Shown in pieces: positions 40,333 to 49,881 of a DNA stretch of 64,000 bases. The notes beneath the pieces are model-generated. The model ran no database searches, had not been told where the DNA came from, and saw nothing but the letters and a program-made list of their open reading frames with translations. Position 1 is the stretch's first letter, and each line of letters opens with the position of its first letter. The stretch covers positions 2,604,001 through 2,668,000 of the forward strand of contig NZ_CP117811.1 of assembly GCF_028728065.1 (NCBI RefSeq), written 5' to 3'. Source of the stretch: Lentisphaera profundi. Its GTDB lineage: Bacteria > Verrucomicrobiota > Lentisphaeria > Lentisphaerales > Lentisphaeraceae. The translations under genes and the position numbers were made by a program.

Positions 40333-40814
40333 ATAATTCTAGCTTATCAGAATTGAAACCCAATCGAATCCCTCCGATGGAATTTGAGCTTGCTCCGGGG
40401 TGGATAATTCTTGCTGTCATGGCATTAATTTCAGCTATTTATATCTTAATTTTCACTCTCAAATATTACCGTAATAACTGCTACCGACGCCAAGCGCTCA
40501 AGCAATTGAAAATCATTAAAATTCAATGGCAAAAATCCCATGCTCTGAGCGGTTTAAAAGAACTGCCCCTCATCTTAAAAACAGCCGCCTTTAACGTCGA
40601 TCCCAAAAGCGCCTCCTTAAGCGGTGAATCATGGTTGAAATTCCTTCAGCTTCAATGTCCCAAAATGTCCATGAATTCATTTATTATTTTGAATAAACTC
40701 AACTATTCACCAAATACTTATGCCGACAAGCTCACAAAAGAGCAAGTCTCTAATATTTTTGGAGATTTAGAAAGTTGGCTTTGCCTCCATCGCAAAATGG
40801 AGCTTTGCCTATGA
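40329..40814 (+). CDS. DUF4381 family protein of the Bat operon
   Basis: 161 residues with a single membrane segment (WIILAVMALISAIYILIFTL) after a short N-terminal tail with proline (PNRIPPMEFELAPG), then a helical cytoplasmic part. The layout fits DUF4381 proteins, which are usually placed between DUF58 and the VWA genes. It overlaps DUF58 upstream (ATGA) and the BatA gene downstream (ATGA). Biochemical function unknown. Confidence 0.78.
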   Translation: MNNSSLSELKPNRIPPMEFELAPGWIILAVMALISAIYILIFTLKYYRNNCYRRQALKQLKIIKIQWQKSHALSGLKELPLILKTAAFNVDPKSASLSGESWLKFLQLQCPKMSMNSFIILNKLNYSPNTYADKLTKEQVSNIFGDLESWLCLHRKMELCL

Positions 40815-41812
40815 TTGAACTATCTTACCCATGGCTACTGAGCCTACTCTTGCTACCTTTAGCTATTCCCTATTTATTTGCTGAACACAAGCAAAAAAAA
40901 TCATCGATTAAACTTCCTTTTTTTAAAGATCTCATCAATTTAACTGGCTTAGATCCCAATAAAAATTCGCTTAACACCTCGACCTTAATTCAGAAATTCG
41001 TCATTTGGCTTTCTTGGACTTGTCTTATTATTGCGCTTGCCAGACCTCAATTTATTGAGGCTCCGCTCAAAAAAACACTTGCCTCTCGCGACTTGCTCTT
41101 AGCTATTGATCTGTCGGGTTCCATGGAGACTAAAGACTTTAAAAATAGCCAAGGAAAAAATGTTAGTCGCCTCGATTCTGTAAAAGAAGTTATGCAGGAT
41201 TTTTTGAGCCGTCGCGAGGGTGATCGTATCGGGCTCATTTATTTCGGTAGCGCCGCTTTTATTCAAATGCCCTTTACTGAAGACCTAGAAATTTGCCGAG
41301 AAATGCTCAAGGAGGCTCAAGTTCGCATGGCGGGCCCTCAGACTATGATGGGCGATGCTATTGGCCTTTCTATCAGTATTTTTGAAGAAAGTAAACTCGA
41401 AGACAAAGTTCTTATCTTACTCACAGATGGTAATGATACGGGAAGTTTAGTCCCTCCTGAGAAAGCAGCTCAAATTGCTCGAGATAAGGGTATCGTGATT
41501 CATACCATTGCCGTTGGCGACCCTAAAGCTGCCGGAGAACAAGCGCTAGATGAAACTACCTTAAAATCTTTATCCAATATCACCCAAGGAAAGTATTTTT
41601 GGGCCGGAAATCAAAAAGAACTCTTAGGTATTTATGACGAAATAGATAAACTGAATACCCGAGAATTAGATAGCGTGAGCCACCGCCCAAAGCGAGAATT
41701 GTATTTTTGGCCCCTAGCTTGTTTTCTTATAATCATTACGAGTTTTCATTTTATAAAATTGATAAATATTTCGCGCCACATCAAAAGCTTGGAGGATAAT
41801 AATGTTGAATAA
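40811..41812 (+). CDS. batA: BatA-type VWA membrane protein
   Basis: 333 residues from the ATG at 40811, which overlaps the previous stop (ATGA); an in-frame start at 40775 would give 12 more residues but is less likely. There are two N-terminal membrane segments and one C-terminal one, with the VWA domain between them. A full MIDAS is visible: AIDLSGSMETKD, the threonine in AGPQTMMGDAIG and LLTDGNDTG. It should bind a divalent metal and a ligand protein. It belongs to the Bat aerotolerance type operon, and its partner is BatB. Confidence 0.9.
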   Translation: MIELSYPWLLSLLLLPLAIPYLFAEHKQKKSSIKLPFFKDLINLTGLDPNKNSLNTSTLIQKFVIWLSWTCLIIALARPQFIEAPLKKTLASRDLLLAIDLSGSMETKDFKNSQGKNVSRLDSVKEVMQDFLSRREGDRIGLIYFGSAAFIQMPFTEDLEICREMLKEAQVRMAGPQTMMGDAIGLSISIFEESKLEDKVLILLTDGNDTGSLVPPEKAAQIARDKGIVIHTIAVGDPKAAGEQALDETTLKSLSNITQGKYFWAGNQKELLGIYDEIDKLNTRELDSVSHRPKRELYFWPLACFLIIITSFHFIKLINISRHIKSLEDNNVE

Positions 41813-42755
41813 CTTCCATTTTATTCGTCCTCAATTTCTATGGATTCTCATTCCCATGACCTTGCTTGCCTACCTGCTTATAAAAAAACATCATGTCATT
41901 CATTTATGGTCCAAAGTGATTGCTCCTCATTTGCTCGAACACCTTCTCATTGAATCGGGAAATCCATCACGTATTCGTCCTCACCATATTTTTTGTCTTT
42001 TGGCTTATATTTCTATTTTTTCTCTGGCGGGACCTAGTTATAAGAAGGAAGCTTCCCCTTTCACTGAAGATAAAGCAGCTCTCGTCATTATCCTTAAAAC
42101 CACTCCCTCAATGCTTGCCCAAGATATTCAACCGAATCGTTTGACTCGAGCTACACAAAAAATTCATGACTTACTGGAATTACGACCAGGGACAAAAGCC
42201 TCTTTAATTGCCTATGCTGGCAGTGCTCATATTGTGCTTCCGCTCACAGAAGATCATCGCATTATTTCATCTTTTGCTTCTGAATTAGATCCCTCCATTA
42301 TGCCTAAAGAAGGAAGTGCTTTGCCCGATGCACTCAAATTAGCAGATAAAATTTTAAAGCAGGGTTCTATTCCCGGATCAGTTTTATTAATTACTGACGC
42401 TATCACAAAACAAGAGCAAGAGAACATCTCTTCTTCACAATTTTCTTTTGCCGTTCAAGTCTATGCTTCCGCGGGGCCGGCCGGTACTAAAGTTCCTATT
42501 GATAGCCCCATCGTTCAAGCTCTCGACATAAAGGCTCTCAATCAACTTGCGAGTAGACTCAGAGGAAGCTTAGTTCACATGACCGTGGATAAATCAGACC
42601 TTGTGCAACTTGATACAAAAATTGAAAATAGTATGCAAGCTTCACTTAAAGAAGGTGGCGAACGCTGGCAAGATTCAGGCTACTATTTAGTTCCTTTTCT
42701 CCTTCTACTCTCACTCATGTGGTTTCGTAAAGGTTGGAGATTAAATTATGAGTAG
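41802..42755 (+). CDS. batB: BatB-type VWA membrane protein with degenerate MIDAS
   Basis: 317 residues with membrane segments near both ends and a VWA domain between. The site that should read DxSxS is KTTPSMLAQDIQPNRL, so the first Asp is lost; the DI-PNRL tail, the LLITDAI stretch and the family layout still identify BatB. Metal binding is therefore doubtful. The start overlaps batA by 11 bases and its end overlaps batC by eight. Possibly it acts as a structural partner of BatA. Confidence 0.85.
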   Translation: MLNNFHFIRPQFLWILIPMTLLAYLLIKKHHVIHLWSKVIAPHLLEHLLIESGNPSRIRPHHIFCLLAYISIFSLAGPSYKKEASPFTEDKAALVIILKTTPSMLAQDIQPNRLTRATQKIHDLLELRPGTKASLIAYAGSAHIVLPLTEDHRIISSFASELDPSIMPKEGSALPDALKLADKILKQGSIPGSVLLITDAITKQEQENISSSQFSFAVQVYASAGPAGTKVPIDSPIVQALDIKALNQLASRLRGSLVHMTVDKSDLVQLDTKIENSMQASLKEGGERWQDSGYYLVPFLLLLSLMWFRKGWRLNYE

Positions 42756-43398
42756 AAGTGTACAAATTCAGGTTTTTGCGATTATCGCAATTTTAGTGGG
42801 CACAACATATTTTTCTCTAAAAAAACAGCCTATCCAAAAGATCTCTGATCTTTGGCAAACTCCCAATCAGCAAGCATCGACGGCCTTTGACAATGGTGAC
42901 TTTGGGCAAGCCGCAAAACTCTACCAAGATCCCATGTTAAAAGGCCAAGCTCTTTTCAAAAATTCTCAATTCGAGGAAGCTGCCATAAGCTTCAATCAAG
43001 ATGCTAGAGCTGATGCCTTATTCAATAGTGCTAACTCTCTTTTAATGATGGGAAAATATGGACTTGCTATCAAGGCTTATGATCGCTCCCTAGAACTCAA
43101 TCCTGAATTCAGCGACGCCCAATTTAATAAAGAACTTGCTCTAAAGCGTAAAAAAATATTGGATGAAGCTAAAAACAAAATGGATGAAGGCACAGGCGGA
43201 AAACTTGGAGCAGACGAAATAGTCTTCAATGACAAGCCTGCCAATAATAATGAGGGTGAAGATACGACTACAGAAGAAGTGATGAGTGAAGATGAAATAA
43301 ATGAATTATGGTTGCGACGCGTTCAAACTAAACCTGCTGATTTCCTCAAAATTAAATTTTCGTACCAACTCTATAAGGAGGCCAAAGATAATGAATAA
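42748..43398 (+). CDS. batC: BatC-type TPR protein
   Basis: 216 residues. One N-terminal membrane segment (FAIIAILVGTTYFSL) is followed by TPR-like helical repeats: QQASTAFDNGDFGQAAKLYQ, ALFKNSQFEEAAISFNQDA and the classic ADALFNSANSLLMMGKYGLA repeat ending in YDRSLELNPE. The tail is acidic. It is the typical TPR member of Bat operons and would be a scaffold. It overlaps batB by eight bases and batD by eight. Confidence 0.87.
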   Translation: MSRSVQIQVFAIIAILVGTTYFSLKKQPIQKISDLWQTPNQQASTAFDNGDFGQAAKLYQDPMLKGQALFKNSQFEEAAISFNQDARADALFNSANSLLMMGKYGLAIKAYDRSLELNPEFSDAQFNKELALKRKKILDEAKNKMDEGTGGKLGADEIVFNDKPANNNEGEDTTTEEVMSEDEINELWLRRVQTKPADFLKIKFSYQLYKEAKDNE

Positions 43399-44665
43399 AC
43401 TCATTCTATTTCTCTTCTTATCTTTCTTTATTGATGCGCAGGAAAATGAAATTTCCGAAGCTTTTGTAAGTACTGAATATAAACAAGAAGAGCAACAATG
43501 GGTCGGTCAAAAATTGAATTTTGATATCGTCCTCTACTCACCTACTTGGTTTTCTGGAACACCCCGTTTCGAAATCCCTGAAATGGCCGATGCTATAATT
43601 TTCAAAATTCCTGGATCTCCTTTGCCTGGGCGTATGGATAAAAATGGAAAGGAATTCATTTCTCAAAGCCATAGTTTTGCTATATTCACTCGTAAAGCTG
43701 GTGAACTTAACATTCCGGCTTTCACTGTTGAGTTTTCCATAGCTCAATCAGGTAAGGAGCCCCTGAGAGTCACCACACAGTCAAAAGTTTTAGAGCTCAG
43801 TACTCTATTACCCTCCGCATTGAAACAAAAAATATTTATCACTTGTGAAGATTATACTCTTGAAGAACAGTGGGATAAAAACATTAAAGACGGATCTTTT
43901 AAGGTAGGTGATTCACTTAAGAGAACTATTACACGAACGTGCCGTAATTCTCTAGCCATGCTTATTCCTCCCATTGATGTAAAAACAGACAAAAACTTTT
44001 CCGTTTATCCTGCATCACCCAAACTGAATAACTCGATGCAGCGAGGAGATTTTTCTGCAAGCAGAGTGGAAGTCTTTAATTATATTTTTGAAAAAGAAGG
44101 CGAGATCATTCTTCCCGAAATTATTACTTATTGCTGGAACCCAACAACAAATAAAGTAGCAAAAAGTATTTTAAAGAAGCAAGAACTAAAAATTTCTCCC
44201 AACCCTCTTTATAAGAATTCACAAGAATCCATTCCACTACAGGAAGAGAAATTCAACTTTCTCTATCTTCTCTTTCTTAGCCCAATCATTTTAATCTTAA
44301 TATTCCGAAAGAAGATTATTCAGCTCTACAAATTTCGCATCGATCAATACAAAAAAAGTGAAGCCTACGAATTTAAAGTTCTCATAAAAGACTTCCCTCA
44401 ACAATCGACACGTGAACAATTTCTTAGTCTGGATCAATGGGCTAAAAAACTCTCTTTAAAATCAGTGGCAGAACTTATTAATGATTTCGGCTCGATCGAA
44501 CTCAAAAATCAGTACCTCGCCTTAAGTTCTTCTCTATTCTCAGAGCAAGCTTCACCTTTTAATTCCAGTCTATTTATCAAAGAACTTGTACTCGCTCGTA
44601 GAGAATTCCTGAAATCTCAGAAGCAAGAACTGATCTCCAATAAGAAATTTTTGGGCTTTGGATGA
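43391..44665 (+). CDS. batD: BatD-type protein
   Basis: 424 residues from the ATG at 43391 with AAGGAGG nine bases before; a longer frame from 43301 lies inside batC. A signal peptide (NKLILFLFLSFFIDAQ) is followed by a large periplasmic region with beta-rich pattern (YKQEEQQWVGQKLNFDIVL, SKVLELSTLLPSA), one membrane segment (YLLFLSPIILILIF) and a cytoplasmic tail. This is the BatD layout. It is the last gene of the seven-gene operon moxR to batD and has no obvious terminator. In other bacteria such operons are linked to envelope stress and virulence. Confidence 0.85.
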   Translation: MNKLILFLFLSFFIDAQENEISEAFVSTEYKQEEQQWVGQKLNFDIVLYSPTWFSGTPRFEIPEMADAIIFKIPGSPLPGRMDKNGKEFISQSHSFAIFTRKAGELNIPAFTVEFSIAQSGKEPLRVTTQSKVLELSTLLPSALKQKIFITCEDYTLEEQWDKNIKDGSFKVGDSLKRTITRTCRNSLAMLIPPIDVKTDKNFSVYPASPKLNNSMQRGDFSASRVEVFNYIFEKEGEIILPEIITYCWNPTTNKVAKSILKKQELKISPNPLYKNSQESIPLQEEKFNFLYLLFLSPIILILIFRKKIIQLYKFRIDQYKKSEAYEFKVLIKDFPQQSTREQFLSLDQWAKKLSLKSVAELINDFGSIELKNQYLALSSSLFSEQASPFNSSLFIKELVLARREFLKSQKQELISNKKFLGFG

Positions 44666-44779
44666 GATATATTAAGAAAAGGTTAATCAGCTCACTTTTG
44701 GGTCTTAAGTCACATTATACCTTTGTTAAATTTTGCTAATAAGGATTTATTTATAAGATCCAAAAATTAGGAGATTTAA

Positions 44780-46315
44780 ATGAAATTCAACAAAACACTA
44801 ATGCTCGGTAGCATCCTATCTCTAGGCATGTTTAGTCAAGCAGCAGAAAAACCCAATATTCTCGTCATCTGGGGCGATGATATTGGTCAATCAAATATCA
44901 GTGCCTACACAATGGGACTCATGGGCTAGAGAACACCCAATATTGATAGCATAGCCAAAGAAGGTATGATTTTCACTGATTATTATGGTGAACAATCCTG
45001 TACTGCAGGACGTTCCTCTTTTATCATGGGTCAATCGGTATTCAGAACAGGCCTTTCAAAAGTAGGTCTTCCTGGTGCTAAAATGGGTATGCACCCAGCA
45101 GACCCTACTATTGCGGGCCTCCTCAAAGCGGAAGGGTACGTAACAGGTCAATTTGGTAAAAATCACCTCGGCGATCAAGATGAACATCTTCCTTCAAACC
45201 ATGGTTTTGATGAGTTTCTAGGTAACCTTTACCATTTGAATGCTGAAGAAGAACCTGAGCTCCCTGATTATCCTAAAGACCCTGCTTTCAGAAAGAAATA
45301 TGGTCCTCGTGGCGTTATCAAATCATCTTCAGATGGCAAGATCGAAGATACTGGCCCACTCACCAAAAAACGCATGGAAACAGTTGATGACGAAACTGTA
45401 GCTGCCGCTATTGATTTTATGGAACGTCAAAATAAAGCCGGCAAGCCTTTCTTCACTTGGTGGAATGGTACTCGCATGCACTTCAGAACTCACGTTAAGG
45501 ATGAGCATAAAGGTATTTCAGGACAAGATGTCTATGGTGACGGTATGGTTGAGCACGATATGCATGTTGGCGAGCTTTTAAAGGCACTCGACGATATGGG
45601 TATTGCTGACAATACATTTGTCTTCTATTCCACAGATAATGGTGTTCACATGAATACTTGGCCTGATGCTGGCATGACTCCCTTCCAGGGTGAAAAAAAC
45701 ACCAACTGGGAAGGTGGATGGCGCGTACCAGCTATGGTAAAATGGCCTGGTAAAGTTAAAGCTGGGTCAGTTTCAAATGAGATTGTTCACCACATGGATT
45801 GGTTACCTACTTTTCTCGCTATGGCAGGAAATTCAACTATCAAAGAAGATCTTAAAAAAGGTGGTGTAAAGGCTATTGGCCGTGAGTATAAAATCCATTT
45901 AGATGGTTATAATATTCTACCAATGCTTACTGGAAAAACTGATAAATCTGGTCGTAATGAAATTTTTTACTTCTCTGATGATGGTGACCTCACCGCTCTT
46001 CGTTACAATGATTGGAAAGTGATGTTCATGGAACAGAAAAAGAAGGAAACTCTACGTGCATGGATTGAGCCTTGGACTGTTTTGCGAATCCCACTCATCT
46101 TCAACCTCCGTCGCGATCCTTATGAGCGTGCTTATTTCACTTCTAATACTTATTATGATTGGTTGATGGATCACGTTTTTTTCTTGATTCCAGCACAGGA
46201 ATACGTTGCTGGTTTTCTCGGAACTTTCAAAGAATTCGCACCGCGTCAAAAAGCGGCAAGTTTCTCTTTAGACCAAGTAATTGAAAAAATGAATTCCTCA
46301 AGTGGTTCAAAGTAA
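44780..46315 (+). pseudogene. Sulfatase with an in-frame TAG (codon 50)
   Basis: From ATG 44780 (TTAGGAG upstream) the frame reads a 512-codon sulfatase with signal peptide, WGDDIG metal motif, a TAG at 44927-44929, then the rest without a break: GEQSCTAGRSSF, FGKNHLGDQDEH, STDNGVHMNTW, EGGWRVPAMVKWPG. The paralogue at 36734 has tyrosine at the TAG position (MGYQTPN). Initiation downstream at 44966 would lose the signal peptide and the metal-binding DD pair, so it cannot yield an active enzyme. Either a recent nonsense mutation, readthrough, or a sequencing error. It lies downstream of batD in the same orientation. Confidence 0.8.
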
Positions 46316-46368
46316 TCAAGTCTTAAAGTTGAACCCGTGAGCCGAGCTCACTAATTCAGCTTAAACTA

Positions 46369-46407
46369 AAAAATCCCAGTGAGTTTGACTCACGGGGATT
46401 TTTTTTT
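46369..46407. terminator. Bidirectional terminator between sulfatase and Hpt gene
   Basis: AAATCCCaGTGAG pairs with CTCACgGGGATTT around a TTTGA loop (stem 12 bp with one mismatch), with A- and T-runs on both sides, between convergent genes. Confidence 0.85.
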
Positions 46408-46416
46408 TACTTCAAC

Positions 46417-46758
46417 TTAACAAAAACCTTTTTCTTCTAGCTCATTAAGTACACGCGTGAAAGGAGCTTTTACAGCCTCAATGCGACTCGCTAGATCCGC
46501 GGATTTTTCTTTGGAGGCCATCTCAATGCCATAAAAGAGTGGAGGAAGTTCTTCGCTTCCTAAAATAGCCGTTAGGCTTTTCAATGAATGCGCCAAAATA
46601 TGGCAATTATCAATATCGTTAATACTCAGATGCTCTAATTTTTCATAAGCATCATGATAATCTTTGTAGAAATCCACAAGGATACGTTGGTACAAATCCA
46701 AATTATCATTGGTGTATTTCACACCTTGTTCAACATTTAAGGTCTCTAAATTAATCAT
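46417..46758 (-). CDS. Hpt (histidine phosphotransfer) domain protein
   Basis: 113 residues from ATG 46758, chosen for GGGAG six bases upstream; another ATG 18 bases earlier exists. A single four-helix Hpt domain. The phosphorylated histidine is in CHILAHSLKSLTAILGSEEL (HSLK). It would pass a phosphoryl group between a hybrid kinase and a response regulator. No two-component partners are near, so it is an orphan. The last residues are KGFC. Cytoplasmic. Confidence 0.85.
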   Translation of the reverse strand: MINLETLNVEQGVKYTNDNLDLYQRILVDFYKDYHDAYEKLEHLSINDIDNCHILAHSLKSLTAILGSEELPPLFYGIEMASKEKSADLASRIEAVKAPFTRVLNELEEKGFC

Positions 46759-46915
46759 CTCAGCTCCCATTTTCATCTAAAACTTATTAAACCTGTTATC
46801 TCAAAGACTCTTTGTAAAGTTTTAAAATAAGCTTTTTAGAAATTAATAATAAGTTTCGTGCAGTTTTTTTGTTTTATAGGATCCCAAGTTCTAGATTATG
46901 ATACTTGGAGATTGG

Positions 46916-47623
46916 ATGAATAAGAAAATTAAAGACTTACCCGACTTAGATCGCCCCCGTGAGCGCATGCTCTCGATGGGTGAAGAAGTGCTCAGTGAAT
47001 CAGAATTAATTGCCCTCATTATCGGCAGTGGCACACGTGAACTTTCCGCTATTGATTTGGCGCGGGTCATTTACCAGCATTTTGATAATTCCCTATTTCG
47101 ACTCAGCCGAGCTACTTTGGAAGATTTAGAACATATCCATGGAGTTGGACCCGCTAAAGCGACAAGTTTAAAAGCCGTATTTGCCTTGGCAAGAAAACTT
47201 ATTGTTGAAGAAGCCTTGGAGCAATTCACTATTAACCGCCCCGAGTCTGCTGCTCCCTACTTGATCCAATTACTCTCAGGAAAAACTCAAGAAGAATTCC
47301 ATATCCTCTTACTCGATACCAAGAACAAACTTTTGCGTTCTTCGCAAATCTCTGTGGGTTTACTGGATCGTTCTCATGTGCATCCCAGAGAAGTTTTTCG
47401 AGAAGCCCTACGTTATGGAACAGCCAAAATCATCTTGGGCCATAACCACCCCTCCGGTGATCCCACCCCATCACCACAGGATATCGAATGCACAAAAAAC
47501 CTCATTGAGGCCGGTGAAATTCTCGGTATTAAAATAGTTGACCACTTAATCATTGGTCATAAACTAGCTGGAGATTCACGTCAGTTTGTCAGCCTACGTC
47601 AATTGGGCTTAATCAACTTTTAA
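46916..47623 (+). CDS. radC: DNA repair protein RadC (JAMM/MPN+ domain)
   Basis: 235 residues from ATG 46916, selected for TTGGAG seven bases upstream; an ATG at 46898 would be six residues longer. Residues about 1-100 hold a helix-hairpin-helix region (ATLEDLEHIHGVGPAKATSL), and the rest a JAMM-fold domain whose metal motif is HNHPSGDPTPSPQD. The molecular role of RadC-type proteins is not settled; the name is historical. It is alone, divergent from the Hpt gene. Confidence 0.9.
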   Translation: MNKKIKDLPDLDRPRERMLSMGEEVLSESELIALIIGSGTRELSAIDLARVIYQHFDNSLFRLSRATLEDLEHIHGVGPAKATSLKAVFALARKLIVEEALEQFTINRPESAAPYLIQLLSGKTQEEFHILLLDTKNKLLRSSQISVGLLDRSHVHPREVFREALRYGTAKIILGHNHPSGDPTPSPQDIECTKNLIEAGEILGIKIVDHLIIGHKLAGDSRQFVSLRQLGLINF

Positions 47624-47715
47624 CTCATTCTAAAGCAATCTTGACTGCGTAAAAATTGCTTGTGTAAATACAGGTATTATATTGCCTGAAATTTATTAAA
47701 TTAGGAAATGCGATT

Positions 47716-49392
47716 ATGTTAAAAAAACTCTGTGCTTTTTTATTAGCTAGTACAAGCTTTACAGGCTTTGCTTTAGAAGAAAAACCCAAACTCATTTTAC
47801 AAATTACTGTTGATCAACTGCGTGCTGATTTACCTTTACGGTATATGCAGAATTTCAAAAAGGGTGGCTTCCGCTATCTGTATCAAGAGGGTGTCGTCTA
47901 CACAGATGCTCATCATCCTCATGCCAATACCGAAACGATCGTTGGCCACACGACTTTAGCCACCGGAGCAACCCCCTCTATACACGGTATGGTCGGCAAT
48001 GTTTGGCTTGATCGCTCTACGGGAAAAACCAAGTATAACATTGAGGATCCAGATTATCATCTTCTAAGTAAAAATGCCGATGTTGATAAAAAAACTGAAA
48101 TAGACCCAACGCAAAAAGCTGCCAGCACAGATGGACGTTCTCCTGCGGGCATACTATCTACAACTTTTAGTGATGAACTTGCAGTTCACACTGCGGGACA
48201 AGCAAAGATTTTTGGTGTCTCGGTAAAAGATCGCGGGGCAGTCGCTATGGCAGGACATGCCGGTAAAGCCTATTGGTTTTCAAAAGCAGCCGGTACTTTC
48301 GTTACTTCTAATTACTATATGGATCGTTACCCACTGTGGGTCGAAAAATGGAATGGCTCAGGAAAACTCAATTCATATAAAAAGAATCATTGGAAACTTA
48401 GTCGTCCATTAGATAATTATGTCATGAAGGCTCAAGATGACGTCCCATGGGAAACTGATATCGCCGGCTTTGGCAAAAAATTTCCTCACCCTTACAAAGA
48501 AGGTAAATATTTCACCACATTGCTAACTTTGAGTCCTGCTGGCGATGCCCTTACTCTAGATTTTGCAAAAGAACTCTTAGTCCAGGAAAAGCTGGGACAA
48601 GATGAAATTACAGATTACCTCTCTGTCAGCTTTTCTTCTACCGATTACGTTGGCCATATCTTTGGTCCATCAAGCTTAGAAATGGAAGATAATCTTTATC
48701 AACTCGATGGTTTTCTAGCTGATTTATTTCGTTTTGTCGATAAAAAGGTAGGTCTTGATAATACCCTTATCGTTTTTTCCGCTGATCATGGTGCCCCAGA
48801 AGTCCCCGGTTACCTTCAGAGTCTCAAAATTCCAGCTAAATTTATTAATCCCGATAAATGGCCTAAAGAAAAAGCTATTAAAGCCATTGAAAAACAATTT
48901 TCCATCAAGAGCCAACTCATTGAAAAATATGAGCACCCTTATATCTATTTTTCTGAAGAAGTGAACGCTAGACCCGACTCTGAGCGCCTAGCTATTGAGC
49001 AGGCAGCAGTTAAACAATTGATGACTATTTCTGGTATTCACTTGGCTGTATCTAGCCGTGCTCTAGAACAAAATGCCCTCCCTAATACAGCTATTCATCG
49101 TGCCGTACTTAACAATTTTCATCCGAAGCATTCGGGTGATGTCTATATAGTTTTTGATCCTAATTGTTTCATTAATCATTTTGATGGTCTGGAAGTTGCT
49201 TGTACACATGGTTCCCCTTGGTCCTACGATACACACGTCCCTTTAATTTTCGCTGGCTACGATATTGATGATAATACTGTGGCACGTCGTGTCAGTACCT
49301 GTGATTTAGCCATGACTCTTTCCAACATCATTGGCTGCCGCCCACCATCGGGGTCTGTCGCTAATGTCTTAGAAGAAGTTTTAGAGGATTAA
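47716..49392 (+). CDS. Alkaline phosphatase superfamily enzyme, PafA-like
   Basis: 558 residues with a signal peptide (about 1-20). The metal-binding Asp is in LQITVDQLRADLP, and the nucleophile is the threonine in NTETIVGHTTLATG, followed by TPSIHGMVGN. Later ligands are in SSTDYVGHIFGP, FSADHGAPEVPG and CTHGSPWSYDTHVPLIFAG. This matches the Thr-type PafA branch of alkaline phosphatase-like phosphomonoesterases, active in the periplasm. Substrate specificity cannot be told; a phosphodiesterase is an alternative. Two small genes of unknown function follow in the same direction after 75 bases. Confidence 0.88.
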   Translation: MLKKLCAFLLASTSFTGFALEEKPKLILQITVDQLRADLPLRYMQNFKKGGFRYLYQEGVVYTDAHHPHANTETIVGHTTLATGATPSIHGMVGNVWLDRSTGKTKYNIEDPDYHLLSKNADVDKKTEIDPTQKAASTDGRSPAGILSTTFSDELAVHTAGQAKIFGVSVKDRGAVAMAGHAGKAYWFSKAAGTFVTSNYYMDRYPLWVEKWNGSGKLNSYKKNHWKLSRPLDNYVMKAQDDVPWETDIAGFGKKFPHPYKEGKYFTTLLTLSPAGDALTLDFAKELLVQEKLGQDEITDYLSVSFSSTDYVGHIFGPSSLEMEDNLYQLDGFLADLFRFVDKKVGLDNTLIVFSADHGAPEVPGYLQSLKIPAKFINPDKWPKEKAIKAIEKQFSIKSQLIEKYEHPYIYFSEEVNARPDSERLAIEQAAVKQLMTISGIHLAVSSRALEQNALPNTAIHRAVLNNFHPKHSGDVYIVFDPNCFINHFDGLEVACTHGSPWSYDTHVPLIFAGYDIDDNTVARRVSTCDLAMTLSNIIGCRPPSGSVANVLEEVLED

Positions 49393-49467
49393 TAGCTCTT
49401 TATTAATCAAGCATAGTTTATTAATACATGTTTTGGACTAAACTAAATAAAAAATAAGGTTCAACAC

Positions 49468-49881
49468 ATGTACGATAAAATTAAAGATTCTTTAGCTCGC
49501 TTAGGGCTACCATTCACTGAAAATGAATTTCTTGCTGTTGCAGCTCAGGCTGAATCGGGTCATGTTGTCCACGTTCAGTTCACTCCTCCTGCTGAGTTTG
49601 CAGAACATCAGATTCTCGAAATCTGGAGTCTTGCTGATATCATTGACGCTGAAGAAACTCTTGAAGCCGCGCATTATGAAGAAATACTCAAAGAAAACTT
49701 CACTTGGCCCTTAGGTTCTTGGATGCTCCGTCCTTTCCCCGAGGGACTCGGACTCTGCTTTAGCATTAAACTTATTTCCAAAGACTTCAGTTACGCAGAT
49801 GATCAAATAGAAATGGCCATGCAGGGCATGATTCACGTCGTTTCTAGTATGCAAGAAGATATGGGAATCTCGCCTGAGTGA
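49468..49881 (+). CDS. Small protein of unknown function
   Basis: 137 residues, acidic, with no signal peptide or membrane segment. Alternating helices and strands (ESGHVVHVQFTPPAEF, FPEGLGLCFSIKL) recall a T3S-chaperone or YbjN-like fold, but this is weak. It overlaps the following gene by four bases (GTGA), so they form a pair. Confidence 0.65.
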   Translation: MYDKIKDSLARLGLPFTENEFLAVAAQAESGHVVHVQFTPPAEFAEHQILEIWSLADIIDAEETLEAAHYEEILKENFTWPLGSWMLRPFPEGLGLCFSIKLISKDFSYADDQIEMAMQGMIHVVSSMQEDMGISPE

